NCBI GenBank assembly: GCA_963580285.1
Contig: OY757010.1
Coordinates: 75,558,858 to 75,622,857, forward strand
Length of the DNA stretch: 64,000 nt
Origin: Lucinisca nassula
Lineage: Eukaryota; Mollusca; Bivalvia; Lucinida; Lucinidae
Direction: 5' to 3'
In this document: piece after piece, positions 31,863 through 44,530 of the stretch
How positions within the stretch are numbered: the stretch's first letter is position 1
How the letters are laid out: each line of letters starts with the position of its first letter
Translations under genes and position numbers: made by a program
The notes under the pieces: generated by a model
Told to the model about the DNA's origin: nothing
Database searches by the model: none
The model's input: the letters and a program-made list of their open reading frames with translations, nothing else

Positions 31863-33000
31863 CAACATACAGCCCGGGATTTGAGACCAGATTTCGAAAA
31901 ATTTAATGCACCCAAAATTCTCACGCTTTGTTTGTGCTGTTTCTTTGAGATAGAAGCCTAATCTATATGGCATGTGATTATTTAGCAAATCTGATGGGGA
32001 AAAGGGGTTGAAAATTCTATGTGTTTACACCCACCCCCATGCGAATGGTATAGTTGGATTAAGTTTAGTTATGTGTAGCTTGCGCTTACAACTGAATGTT
32101 GATTTATTGCATCATCCAAAATATTTGTCAATACTCGAAGATACCAAAATTCATGATATGACGTAACTACATCCGGTGTTACCATATATTTTGACCACTG
32201 AAATTTTACCCCCAGACATTTGGTAAATTTTACACTATTTTTGCGCTAAAGGATTTTTAGTATGTTTTGAAAGAATTTCTTTTTCGTCAGTATGCAGGAC
32301 GGTTGTTTTTGCACATGCATGTGAAACTTGATGACTCTGTGTCAATCTGGGCATGAACAAGGGACTCAGATACCTATGAACCCTTTTGCTGGTTTTTCCT
32401 GCTGAGTCAGAGATCGTGATAAAAATCCATATTAAAACATACATAAAATAAATTATTTTACTGGCTTGTCACAGATGTATCATAACAGGGACCAACAGAT
32501 ATAGTTTTGAAAAATTACCGATGACCATTTCCTTCTGGTTCTTATTTAGTGAGGTGAATATACATCACCAAGCATATTTGTCAGCGATGAACTATCAAGT
32601 GATTCTCTAAACTGGTGACTTGAATCTATCAACATTTAATAAATACATTGTATATTTCAAGCTTCATTATCCAAAGTTTCCAGTTTGTGCTGAAGGCTCC
32701 CAAACTAACATCGATATTATTATATTTCAAACACGTAAATGTTACTGGCCACTACATGGTCTCTATTTAAATCTTACTGGGTACCTTATTTTCTGGTAAG
32801 TCGCCCGATTAAAAATAAATAGTAACCAAGCGTTAATGTAATGTAAAGCCACCCCTTAAACATTCTTCCTTCTTCCCTTTTCCAAGAGTAGTGGTATAAC
32901 CTGTAAACGTGCATCTTACTTTCTACCTTTTCATTGCCTTCGATAACCTTATCCTCCTATTCACCATTAGCTCTTAATTATCCTGTGTCTCTTGTCACAC
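31863..33000. other. Intronic stretch, nothing recognised
   Basis: Part of the 24.6 kb CCDC186 intron. No coding exon, SINE head or tandem repeat noticed. Confidence 0.4.
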
Positions 33001-33004
33001 TTTA

Positions 33005-33260
33005 CGATAACTCACCCGTGCGACGTAGTGTATTTTTCACATCTCCAAAATGGCTACTTTTCTGATGAAAATCCTTGATATGTTTGTTATAAATGTTCAA
33101 AACATACATTGAGGGTGCTCGTTATTACCGCCTCAGGCGGTTTTAACGAGTACCCACAACCTATGTCTTGGAACAGAAATAAGAAAAATAATGTTTACCC
33201 CAGTTTTCTCTATACATTGTATAAAGTTGGGTTTAGGGGTCTTCATTACACGAACTTGTT
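33005..33260 (+). mobile_element. MITE with central cgcctcaggcgg hairpin, copy 1
   Basis: About 250 bp shared with 60705-60960 (cacatctccaaaatggctac, gaaaatcc(t/c)tga). The central hairpin 33115-33160 has gtgctcgtta/taacgagtac arms. Confidence 0.65.
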
Positions 33261-33329
33261 CACGTGATGCACTGATTAACCTGTTCTTCATCTACTTTTT
33301 ACCTACTTCCTTTTATTGATATTTGTCCC

Positions 33330-33610
33330 ATATATTGAATCGTTTTGGCACGTCCACCCTTGTTAGTCATTTTGTGTCCTCTCCCAGAGAAAAGCGATAG
33401 AAGTGATAGTAGAGCAGATGAAAGTGAGGGACAGAAAAGAAAGAAGAAAACAAATATAAGTGCAGAAACAGAAGAAATAACAGTATTCCCCCTCTACCAT
33501 TACCTGCTGCAAGAACAGCAGGTCTTGTCCAGCTGTAAGCCAATATCAGTTGGACGCCCTATTGACACAAGGTAAACGTCACCTTTGCCTCACCCAACCA
33601 CCCCAATTGT
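33330..33610 (-). mobile_element. SINE-like repeat D, copy 1
   Basis: About 280 bp shared with 61318-61610 (gatgaaagtgagggacagaa, acagaagaaataacagta, ccccctctacc, ccaatatcagtt). The copy at 61318 keeps a 3' tail, read on the minus strand as gtcgttaaacccaaaacaat; here that tail is worn. Confidence 0.6.
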
Positions 33611-33679
33611 CCCATACAGATTTGCCAAAAGGGCATTCTATGTCAAGCCATCAGGAGTTATCATGATTTGACAAACAGA

Positions 33680-34200
33680 ATGTAGGCCATGATCAGGAAC
33701 CTATACAAAATACCTCGCATCTCCCATTCAAAACACCAAAATGAAAACGTCACGAATGAAAAGTCAGAAGGACAGTTATCTCCCCACATGGCCAAACAGC
33801 TATCAAAAATACAAAAAAGCATTAGCAATACATACATCTTAAATACCAACTATAAAAATAAGAAACCACAACAGAAGGACCGCCTTGGAATGGTGTCAGT
33901 CAGAAGTTTTACGGATGTTGGGGTTTGGGGTGGACACTTTAATTGATTTAAGGTGGCCTCAATCCTCACCCTTGGTTGTCTTGGTTAAAACCCATTAGTT
34001 GTTCAGTCTGCATGTTGAATTTCTAGCTCAGCAATGCACCATCTCCGCGAACATAAAATCAAACGAATAAGGAGACGAGACAACGACGAGGACTCAACAG
34101 CATGGAATAGCTCGAATGCTGCAGCAAAGGAAACCCATAGTTAGACTCCGGTTAGCCCAACCAGAGACAGAGCATCAGGCACCTATCTTCAGGCGTTCTG
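33680..34200 (-). repeat. Dispersed repeat family A, inverted copy
   Basis: Reverse complement of the 4745-5300 repeat: gagtctaac, ttcctttgctgcagca and ggccatgtggggagataact on the minus strand. Diverged. Confidence 0.6.
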
Positions 34201-34771
34201 GTGGAAATGCATTCGTACTTATGAAAGGAAATGAATGAAAGGTTAACTTACTTGAGGCTGACACCTTATAGGTCAGATATTTTGAACAGGGACGATGTTT
34301 GGCTTAATAATTGTAACGATTCCTATGTAAATCAAGCTTCTTCTTCTACACTTTTGTCAAGAAGAGTGGGAACATAGGGTTCAACACAGACTCTCGACTG
34401 ACCTTTTCTGCATCTTCTTGTAACGTGGTCACCACAATTTGCGCATGTTTGAGTCATTTAATCAGCAAATAAGCTGAAGTATATCAAATCCGCAGTTTGA
34501 GAAATAGATGCTGATATTTAAATTTAGTAGAGTATCTTTTTCTGCACCAATGAATGGTAAAAACCAAAACAAACCTATAAAACATTTATGTAAAATCGTC
34601 GTTCTACCATGCAAATACTATATAATGTTTCTTTTTTGTTTGCAGACAAATTTCACAGAGGCTGGATTGTTCAGAGGCGTAAACTGATTAAAAAATACGT
34701 CTTTCCTTCAATTATGAAATACCAGACCGTTTGAAAAAAGACTGAAATAGGGTCGCGTTGTTAAATTCACT
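34201..34771. other. Intronic stretch left of the giant array
   Basis: No gene, RNA or repeat recognised. It is the unduplicated left flank of the tandem units. Confidence 0.4.
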
Positions 34772-37700
34772 GAACATTGTCGTCTTTCAGAGGTATTGCC
34801 GTCATGGTAACTTCATGTTTATCGAACAAATGATTTATGAAGGCTGGAAAATGCAGCTAAGCAATAAAGATAACCAAACAAGCGCAATCAGTAAAGCAGA
34901 AAACTGTGGCTGATGTATCATGACAAAGCCAATTATATATGGTTTACACTTGCCATCAAGTTACTACCCTGAACATAAAGTTATAAATAAGCAGCCCATG
35001 GGAAACTACGCTCACCAGAGCTCAAGTGGGCATAAATTATCCCACCTTTGGTGGCCATTTATTTTAATCGACCATAATTGTTTAGTAGAGGCCAATCGAA
35101 GGACCATTGCTGCCAAATTATTTTTAAATAAACCATTGTTTTTTGTTGCCGTCGCATACATAATGGTCAGCTTTGAACAATCTCAGCAGGTCTAAAGTCC
35201 AAAATGTTGCATACCAAGGTCTTGTATTTCCTGAGATGCAGAATTAAAAATCACTTTTGGTTATATATTGGTGTGACAATCACCCAGATCCGTCAAACAA
35301 ACTTTGATTTCTCGACCACACTGATGCAGTATATGTAATTTGGTATCGGTTAGCACAGTAGTTTTGGAAAAATAGTAATATGTAATCTTATGGCCCCAGG
35401 ATCATTTAGCTGGTTGCAAATATCAACTCTGATGTCATTAGCTGCAACAGAACCAGAAAATCCTGTCTTTGCCATACAAAGCCCTATGTGACCGTATGTG
35501 ACCTTGACGTAAGAAAGGTCAAGGTCAACCAAATGTCATCATTTGAACAAAATGTGAAAGGGACCGGTGTCCCAGTTTATCTTGACCCCTTGGTAGCTTT
35601 ACCCCCGGGGGTAAAGCTACTCAGGGGTAGCTTACCCCCGGGGGTAAGGATATCCCAGGATATCTTTACCCCCACCCTGGATATCTTCACCCCCGGGGGT
35701 AAAGCTAAACTGGCCAGGATATCTTTACCCCCGGGGGTAAAGCTAAACTGGCCAGGATATCTTTACCCCCACCCATACTTTTGGGTATAAACTATTTTCT
35801 TAATACGGAATTTCTTCTTATATGTAAGAGAAGCAAGATAGTGGACTCCATGTTTCACTTTAACATTTTTCGTTTCAGTCATGACTCAGACTAATAGAAC
35901 TACCCTTAGTAAGAAATATGACCACATTATAGAGGCAAATGATTATTTAATAACTTCTTTTTGTATATTTTCTTATTCAAAATGTCCCTTATGACAATCT
36001 TTCATAATCTTGCATTATCAGTTGTGAAATGTGTGGTGGTTGTGAGTGCAAAGGCGGGGGCTGGGATATCTTTACCCCCGGGGGTAAAGCTAAACTGGCA
36101 AGGATATCTTTAACCCCACCCCAACTTTTGGATATAAACTATTTTCTTAATGCCCAATTTCCTCTTATATGTAAGAGAGTAAGAAATATGACCACATTAT
36201 AGAGGCAAATGATTATTTAATAACTTCTTTTTGTATATTTTCTTATTCAAAATGTCCCTTATGACAATCTTTCATAATCTTGCATTATCCCTGTCAGTTG
36301 TGGTGGTGAGTGGAAAGGCGGGGTAAAGATATCCCGGCTGGGATATCTTTACCCCCAGGGGTAAAGCTAAACTGGCCAGGATATCTTTACCCCCACCCCA
36401 ACTTTTGGGTATAAACTATTTTCTTAATGCCCAATTTCTTCTTATATGTAAGAGAGTAAGAAATATGACCACAATTTAGAGGCAAATGATTATTTAATAA
36501 CTTCTTTTTGTATATTTTCTTATTCAAAATGTCCCCTATGACAATCTTTCATAATCTGGAATAATCCTTGTCAGTTGTCAAATGGGTGGTGGGGGTTGAG
36601 TGGAAAGGCGGGGTAAAGATATCCCGGCTGGGATATCTTTACCCCCGGGGGTAAAGCTAAACTGGCCAGGATATCTTTACCCCCACCCCAACTTTTGGGT
36701 ATAAACTATTATCTAAATGCCCAATTTCTTCTTATATGTAAGAGAAGCAAGATAGTGGACTCGATGTTTCACTTTAACACTTTCGTTTCAATCGTGACTC
36801 GGACTAATAGAACTACCCTTAGTAAGAAATATGCCCATATTATAGAGGCAAATGATTATTTAATAACTTCTTTTTGTATATTTTCTTATTCAAAATGTTG
36901 CTTATGACAATCTTTCATAATCTTGCATTATCCCTGTCAGTCGTGAAATGGGTGGTGGTGGTGAGTGGAAAGGCAGGGGTAAAGATATTCCGAACATTGT
37001 CGTCTTTCAGAGGTATTGCCGTCATGGTAACTTCATGTTTATCGAACAAATGATTTATGAAGGCTGGAAAATGCAGCTAAGCAATAAAGATAACCAAACA
37101 AGCGCAATAAGTAAAGCAGAAAACTGTGGCTGATGTATCATGACAACGCCAATTATATATGGTTTACGTTTGCCATCAAGTTACTACCCTGAACATAAAG
37201 TTATAAATAAGCAGCCCATGGGAAACTACGCTCACCAGAGCTCAAGTGGGCATAAATTATCCCACCTTTGGTGGCCATTTATTTTAATCGACCATAATTG
37301 TTTAGTAGAGGCCAATCGAAGGACCATTGCTGCCAAATTATTTTTAAATAAACCATTGTTTTTTGTTGCCGTCGCATACATTATGGTCAGCTTTGAACAA
37401 TCTCAGCAGGTCTAAAGTCCAAAATGTTGCATACCAAGGTCTTGTATTTCCTGAGATGCAGAATTCAAAATCACTTTTGGCCATATATTGGTGTGACAAT
37501 CACCCAGATCCGTCAAACAAACTTTGATTTCTCGACCACACTGATGCAGTATATGTAATTTGGTATCGGTTAGCACAGTAGTTTTGGAAAAATAGTAATA
37601 TGTAATCTTATGGCCCCAGGATCATTTAGCTGGTTGCAAATATCAACTCTGATGTCATTAGCTGCAACAGAACCAGAAAATCCTGTCTTTGCCATACAAA

Positions 37701-40700
37701 GCCCTATGTGACCGTATGTGACCTTGACGTAAGAAAGGTCAAGGTCAACCAAATGTCATCATTTGAACAAAATGTGAAAGGGACCGGTGTCCCAGTTTAT
37801 CTTGACCCCTTGGTACTCAGGGGTAGCTTACCCCCGGGGGTAAGAATATCCCAGGATATCTTTACCCCCACCCTGGATATCTTCACCCCCGGGGGTAAAG
37901 CTAAACTGGCCAGGATATCTTTACCCCCGGGGGTAAAGCTAAACTGGCCAGGATATCTTTACCCCCACCCATACTTTTGGGTATAAACTATTTTCTTAAT
38001 ACGGAATTTCTTCTTATATGTAAGAGAAGCAAGATAGTGGACTCCATGTTTCACTTTAACATTTTTCGTTTCAGTCATGACTCAGACTAATAGAACTACC
38101 CTTAGTAAGAAATATGACCACATTATAGAGGCAAATGATTATTTAATAACTTCTTTTTGTATATTTTCTTATTCAAAATGTCCCTTATGACAATCTTTCA
38201 TAATCTTGCATTATCAGTTGTGAAATGTGTGGTGGTTGTGAGTGCAAAGGCGGGGGCTGGGATATCTTTACCCCCGGGGGTAAAGCTAAACTGGCAAGGA
38301 TATCTTTAACCCCACCCCAACTTTTGGATATAAACTATTTTCTTAATGCCCAATTTCCTCTTATATGTAAGAGAGTAAGAAATATGACCACATTATAGAG
38401 GCAAATGATTATTTAATAACTTCTTTTTGTATATTTTCTTATTCAAAATGTCCCTTATGACAATCTTTCATAATCTTGCATTATCCCTGTCAGTTGTGGT
38501 GGTGAGTGGAAAGGCGGGGTAAAGATATCCCGGCTGGGATATCTTTACCCCCAGGGGTAAAGCTAAACTGGCCAGGATATCTTTACCCCCACCCCAACTT
38601 TTGGGTATAAACTATTTTCTTAATGCCCAATTTCTTCTTATATGTAAGAGAGTAAGAAATATGACCACAATTTAGAGGCAAATGATTATTTAATAACTTC
38701 TTTTTGTATATTTTCTTATTCAAAATGTCCCCTATGACAATCTTTCATAATCTGGAATAATCCTTGTCAGTTGTCAAATGGGTGGTGGGGGTTGAGTGGA
38801 AAGGCGGGGTAAAGATATCCCGGCTGGGATATCTTTACCCCCGGGGGTAAAGCTAAACTGGCCAGGATATCTTTACCCCCACCCCAACTTTTGGGTATAA
38901 ACTATTATCTAAATGCCCAATTTCTTCTTATATGTAAGAGAAGCAAGATAGTGGACTCGATGTTTCACTTTAACACTTTCGTTTCAATCGTGACTCGGAC
39001 TAATAGAACTACCCTTAGTAAGAAATATGCCCATATTATAGAGGCAAATGATTATTTAATAACTTCTTTTTGTATATTTTCTTATTCAAAATGTTGCTTA
39101 TGACAATCTTTCATAATCTTGCATTATCCCTGTCAGTCGTGAAATGGGTGGTGGTGGTGAGTGGAAAGGCAGGGGTAAAGATATTCCGAACATTGTCGTC
39201 TTTCAGAGGTATTGCCGTCATGGTAACTTCATGTTTATCGAACAAATGATTTATGAAGGCTGGAAAATGCAGCTAAGCAATAAAGATAACCAAACAAGCG
39301 CAATAAGTAAAGCAGAAAACTGTGGCTGATGTATCATGACAACGCCAATTATATATGGTTTACGTTTGCCATCAAGTTACTACCCTGAACATAAAGTTAT
39401 AAATAAGCAGCCCATGGGAAACTACGCTCACCAGAGCTCAAGTGGGCATAAATTATCCCACCTTTGGTGGCCATTTATTTTAATCGACCATAATTGTTTA
39501 GTAGAGGCCAATCGAAGGACCATTGCTGCCAAATTATTTTTAAATAAACCATTGTTTTTTGTTGCCGTCGCATACATTATGGTCAGCTTTGAACAATCTC
39601 AGCAGGTCTAAAGTCCAAAATGTTGCATACCAAGGTCTTGTATTTCCTGAGATGCAGAATTCAAAATCACTTTTGGCCATATATTGGTGTGACAATCACC
39701 CAGATCCGTCAAACAAACTTTGATTTCTCGACCACACTGATGCAGTATATGTAATTTGGTATCGGTTAGCACAGTAGTTTTGGAAAAATAGTAATATGTA
39801 ATCTTATGGCCCCAGGATCATTTAGCTGGTTGCAAATATCAACTCTGATGTCATTAGCTGCAACAGAACCAGAAAATCCTGTCTTTGCCATACAAAGCCC
39901 TATGTGACCGTATGTGACCTTGACGTAAGAAAGGTCAAGGTCAACCAAATGTCATCATTTGAACAAAATGTGAAAGGGACCGGTGTCCCAGTTTATCTTG
40001 ACCCCTTGGTAGCTTTACCCCCGGGGGTAAAGCTACTCAGGGGTAGCTTACCCCCGGGGGTAAGAATATCCCAGGATATCTTTACCCCCACCCTGGATAT
40101 CTTCACCCCCGGGGGTAAAGCTAAACTGGCCAGGATATCTTTACCCCCGGGGGTAAAGCTAAACTGGCCAGGATATCTTTACCCCCACCCATACTTTTGG
40201 GTATAAACTATTTTCTTAATACGGAATTTCTTCTTATATGTAAGAGAAGCAAGATAGTGGACTCCATGTTTCACTTTAACATTTTTCGTTTCAGTCATGA
40301 CTCAGACTAATAGAACTACCCTTAGTAAGAAATATGACCACATTATAGAGGCAAATGATTATTTAATAACTTCTTTTTGTATATTTTCTTATTCAAAATG
40401 TCCCTTATGACAATCTTTCATAATCTTGCATTATCAGTTGTGAAATGTGTGGTGGTTGTGAGTGCAAAGGCGGGGGCTGGGATATCTTTACCCCCGGGGG
40501 TAAAGCTAAACTGGCAAGGATATCTTTACCCCCACCCCAACTTTTGGGTATAAACTATTTTCTTAATGCCCAATTTCTTCTTATATGTTAGAGAGTAAGA
40601 AATATGACCACAATTTAGAGGCAAATGATTATTTAATAACTTCTTTTTGTATATTTTCTTATTCAAAATGTCCCCTATGACAATCTTTCATAATCTGGAA

Positions 40701-43700
40701 TAATCCTTGTCAGTTGTCAAATGGGTGGTGGGGGTTGAGTGGAAAGGCGGGGTAAAGATATCCCGGCTGGGATATCTTTACCCCCGGGGGTAAAGCTAAA
40801 CTGGCCAGGATATCTTTACCCCCACCCCAACTTTTGGGTATAAACTATTATCTAAATGCCCAATTTCTTCTTATATGTAAGAGAAGCAAGATAGTGGACT
40901 CGATGTTTCACTTTAACATTTTCGTTTCAATCGTGACTCGGACTAATAGAACTACCCTTAGTAAGAAATATGCCCATATTATAGAGGCAAATGATTATTT
41001 AATAACTTCTTTTTGTATATTTTCTTATTCAAAATGTTGCTTATGACAATCTTTCATAATCTTGCATTATCCCTGTCAGTCGTGAAATGGGTGGTGGTGG
41101 TGAGTGGAAAGGCAGGGGTAAAGATATTCCGAACATTGTCATCTTTCAGAGGTATTGCCGTCATGGTAACTTCATGTTTATCGAACAAATGATTTATGAA
41201 GGCTGGAAAATGCAGCTAAGCAATAAAGATAACCAAACAAGCGCAATCAGTAAAGCAGAAAACTGTGGCTGATGTATCATGACAACGCCAATTATATATG
41301 GTTTACGTTTGCCATCAAGTTACTACCCTGAACATAAAGTTATAAATAAGCAGCCCATGGGAAACTACGCTCACCAGAGCTCAAGTGGGCATAAATTATC
41401 CCACCTTTGGTGGCCATTTATTTTAATCGACCATAATTGTTTAGTAGAGGCCAAGCGAAGGACCATTGCTGCCAAATTATTTTTAAATAAACCATTGTTT
41501 TTTGTTGCCGTCGCATACATTATGGTCAGCTTTGAACAATCTCAGCAGGTCTAAAGTCCAAAATGTTGCATACCAAGGTCTTGTATTTCCTGAGATGCAG
41601 AATTCAAAATCACTTTTGGCCATATATTGGTGTGACAATCACCCAGATCCGTCAAACAAACTTTGATTTCTCGACCACACTGATGCAGTATATGTAATTT
41701 GGTATCGGTTAGCACAGTAGTTTTGGAAAAATAGTAATATGTAATCTTATGGCCCCAGGATCATTTAGCTGGTTGCAAATATCAACTCTGATGTCATTAG
41801 CTGCAACAGAACCAGAAAATCCTGTCTTTGCCATACAAAGCCCTATGTGACCGTATGTGACCTTGACGTAAGAAAGGTCAAGGTCAACCAAATGTCATCA
41901 TTTGAACAAAATGTGAAAGGGACCGGTGTCCCAGTTTATCTTGACCCCTTGGTAGCTTTACCCCCGGGGGTAAAGCTACTCAGGGGTAGCTTACCCCCAG
42001 GGGTAAGGATATCCCAGGATATCTTTACCCCCACCCTGGATATCTTCACCCCCGGGGGTAAAGCTAAACTGGCCAGGATGTCTTTACCCCCGGGGGTAAA
42101 GCTAAACTGGCCAGGATATCTTTACCCCCACCCATACTTTTGGGTATAAACTATTTTCTTAATACGGAATTTCTTCTTATATGTAAGAGAAGCAAGATAG
42201 TGGACTCCATGTTTCACTTTAACATTTTTCGTTTCAGTCATGTTTGTTTGATTTGAGGTTTAACGTCCCCGTCAACACTGTAAAGGTCATTTTGGAGACG
42301 CTGCTTCCAATTTTGTGGGACTTTTACCCAACATTGAGATGAAATGACACCTCAAGCCCTGTCGCCCAATGAAACCAATAGGGTTTATTAGCATGGACGG
42401 TCCGCCTCGCACCGCGGTTCCTGGACAGGCTTGGATCCTCTAAGCGGTTTACCAGTACTAGTGTGCGGGCCGGATTCAGCTCTGCGTGGAAGCATGGTGC
42501 AGCCCATATAATTCACTCAAGCCCCTATGGGCGGGGGCGTTTCAGTCATGACTCAGACTAATAGAACTACCCTTAGTAAGAAATATGACCACATTATAGA
42601 GGCAAATGATTATTTAATAACTTCTTTTTGTATATTTTCTTATTCAAAATGTCCCTTATGACAATCTTTCATAATCTTGCATTATCAGCTGTGAAATGTG
42701 TGGTGGTTGTGAGTGCAAAGGCGGGGGTAAAGATATCCCGGCTGGGATATCTTTACCCCCGGGGGTAAAGCTAAACTGGCAAGGATATCTTTAACCCCAC
42801 CCCAACTTTTGGATATAAACTATTTTCTTAATGCCCAATTTCCTCTTATATGTAAGAGAGTAAGAAATATGACCACATTATAGAGGCAAATGATTATTTA
42901 ATAACTTCTTTTTGTATATTTTCTTATTCAAAATGTCCCTTATGACAATCTTTCATAATCTTGCATTATCCCTGTCAGTTGTGGTGGTGAGTGGAAAGGC
43001 GGGGTAAAGATATCCCGGCTGGGATATCTTTACCCCCAGGGGTAAAGCTAAACTGGCCAGGATATCTTTACCCCCACCCCAACTTTTGGGTATAAACTAT
43101 TTTCTTAATGCCCAATTTCTTCTTATATGTAAGAGAGTAAGAAATATGACCACATTTTAGAGGCAAATGATTATTTAATAACTTCTTTTTGTATATTTTC
43201 TTATTCAAAATGTCCCTTATGACAATCTTTCATAATCTGGCATAATCCTTGTCAGTTGTCAAATGGGTGGTGGGGGTTGAGTGGAAAGGCGGGGTAAAGA
43301 TATCCCGGCTGGGATATCTTTACCCCCGGGGGTAAAGCTAAACTGGCCAGGATATCTTTACCCCCACCCCAACTTTTGGGTATAAACTATTATCTAAATG
43401 CCCAATTTCTTCTTATATGTAAGAGAAGCAAGATAGTGGACTCGATGTTTCACTTTAACATTTTTGTTTCAATCGTGACTCGGACTAATAGAACTACCCT
43501 TAGTAAGAAATATGACCATATTATAGAGGCAAATGATTATTTAATAACTTCTTTTTGTATAGTTTCTTATCCAACATGTCCCTTATGACAATCTTTCATA
43601 ATCTTGCATTATCCCTGTCAGTTGTGAAATGGGTGGTGGGGGTGTGTGCAAAAGGCGGGGGTAAAGATATCCTGGCTGGGATATCTTTACCCCCGGGGGT

Positions 43701-44130
43701 AAAGCTAAACTGGCCAGGATATTTTTACCCCCATCCCCACTTTTGGATATAAACTATTTTCTCAATGCCCAATTTCTTCTTATATGTAACTGAAACAAGA
43801 TAGTGGACTCGATGTTTCACTTGAACATTTTTTGTTTCAGTCATGACACTGATAGAACTACCCTAAGTAAGAAATATGACCATATTATAGAGGCATATGA
43901 CTGTTTAATAACTTCATTTTGTTTATTTTCTTAGTCAACACCTTGCTTATGACAATCTTTCTTAATCTTGCATTAACCCTGTCAGTCGTGAGTGGTGGTG
44001 GTTGTGGTGGTGTGTGGCAAGGCGGGGGTGAAGATGTCCTGGCTGGGATATCTTGCCCTCCGGGGGTAAAGCTACACTGGCCAGGATATCTTTACCCCCA
44101 TCCCCACTTTTGGTATAAACTATTTTCTCA
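34772..44130 (+). repeat. Left arm: four tandem ~2.2-kb units of a fold-back array
   Basis: Units begin gaacattgtc(g/a)tctttcag at 34772, 36992, 39188 and 41131 (lengths 2220, 2196, 1943 and a longer last one). Each has a near-invariant 0.8 kb leader (cagcccatgggaaactacgc, gaccttgacgtaagaaaggt) and then monomers of about 280-390 bp: gataaactattttcttaat, gaggcaaatgattatttaat, gtcccttatgacaatctttc and the palindrome ctttacccccgggggtaaag. Unit-to-unit identity is very high, so the duplication is recent or an assembly artefact. The repeated 91-residue frame lies in the leader, which resembles the 5' end of the element at 62193, and is not considered a gene. Confidence 0.85.
42243..42537 (-). mobile_element. 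SINE family S2 inserted in the array, 13-bp target duplication
   Basis: The array sequence cgtttcagtcatg is present on both sides (42230-42242 and 42538-42550). On the minus strand the 3' tail is gacggggacgttaaacctca followed by an aatcaaacaaa tail. Head type is not clear. Other copies: 56104, 58276 (deleted) and 62426. Only the fourth tandem unit carries it. Confidence 0.8.
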
Positions 44131-44530
44131 ATGCCAAATTTGTCTTATATGTAACCATAGACCATTGGACATCAGTAGTATTGTTGAGAAGTGTGCTTGT
44201 CGGGGTTTTCCAAAGTCTTGATTTTTTGGGGGGTGGTGGGGGGTGGTGGGGGGGGTCACCCTATCCCAGCCATATATATATTTCACCCCCACCCATGAGC
44301 AATGGTATAAGATGTGAAAAAAATATACTTGCAAGCTGTATGGTTTAATTAGAGCCCCGCACTGAAAGTGTGGGTGCCCTGTAGTAATCACTCTGTCCGT
44401 CCGTCTGTCTGTCTGTCCGTCCATCAGTCCGTCCACAAATTTTTACTCCTCTGATAGCGCTGCGGGGGCCCTAGTAAGTTTCACTGACAGCTCTAGTTAT
44501 GCTTGTTTTGTTTTGTTTTTTTGCTTCACT
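44131..44530 (+). repeat. Centre of the fold-back: G-rich tract and spacer
   Basis: Contains a G-rich run at 44228-44257 (ggggggtggtggggggtggt...), a (atat) stretch, cccgcactgaaagtgtgggt and a (ctgtccgt)n tract at 44390-44430. Monomer orientation switches across it. The same module recurs in the right arm at 45325, 46650, 47965, 50285 and 51605. Confidence 0.75.

Noticed and set aside
34920..41554. The same 91-residue frame four times, suggesting a gene family
   Set aside because: Copies are part of a recently amplified non-coding unit whose leader resembles the 5' end of a hairpin element; identity reflects recent duplication and not constraint.
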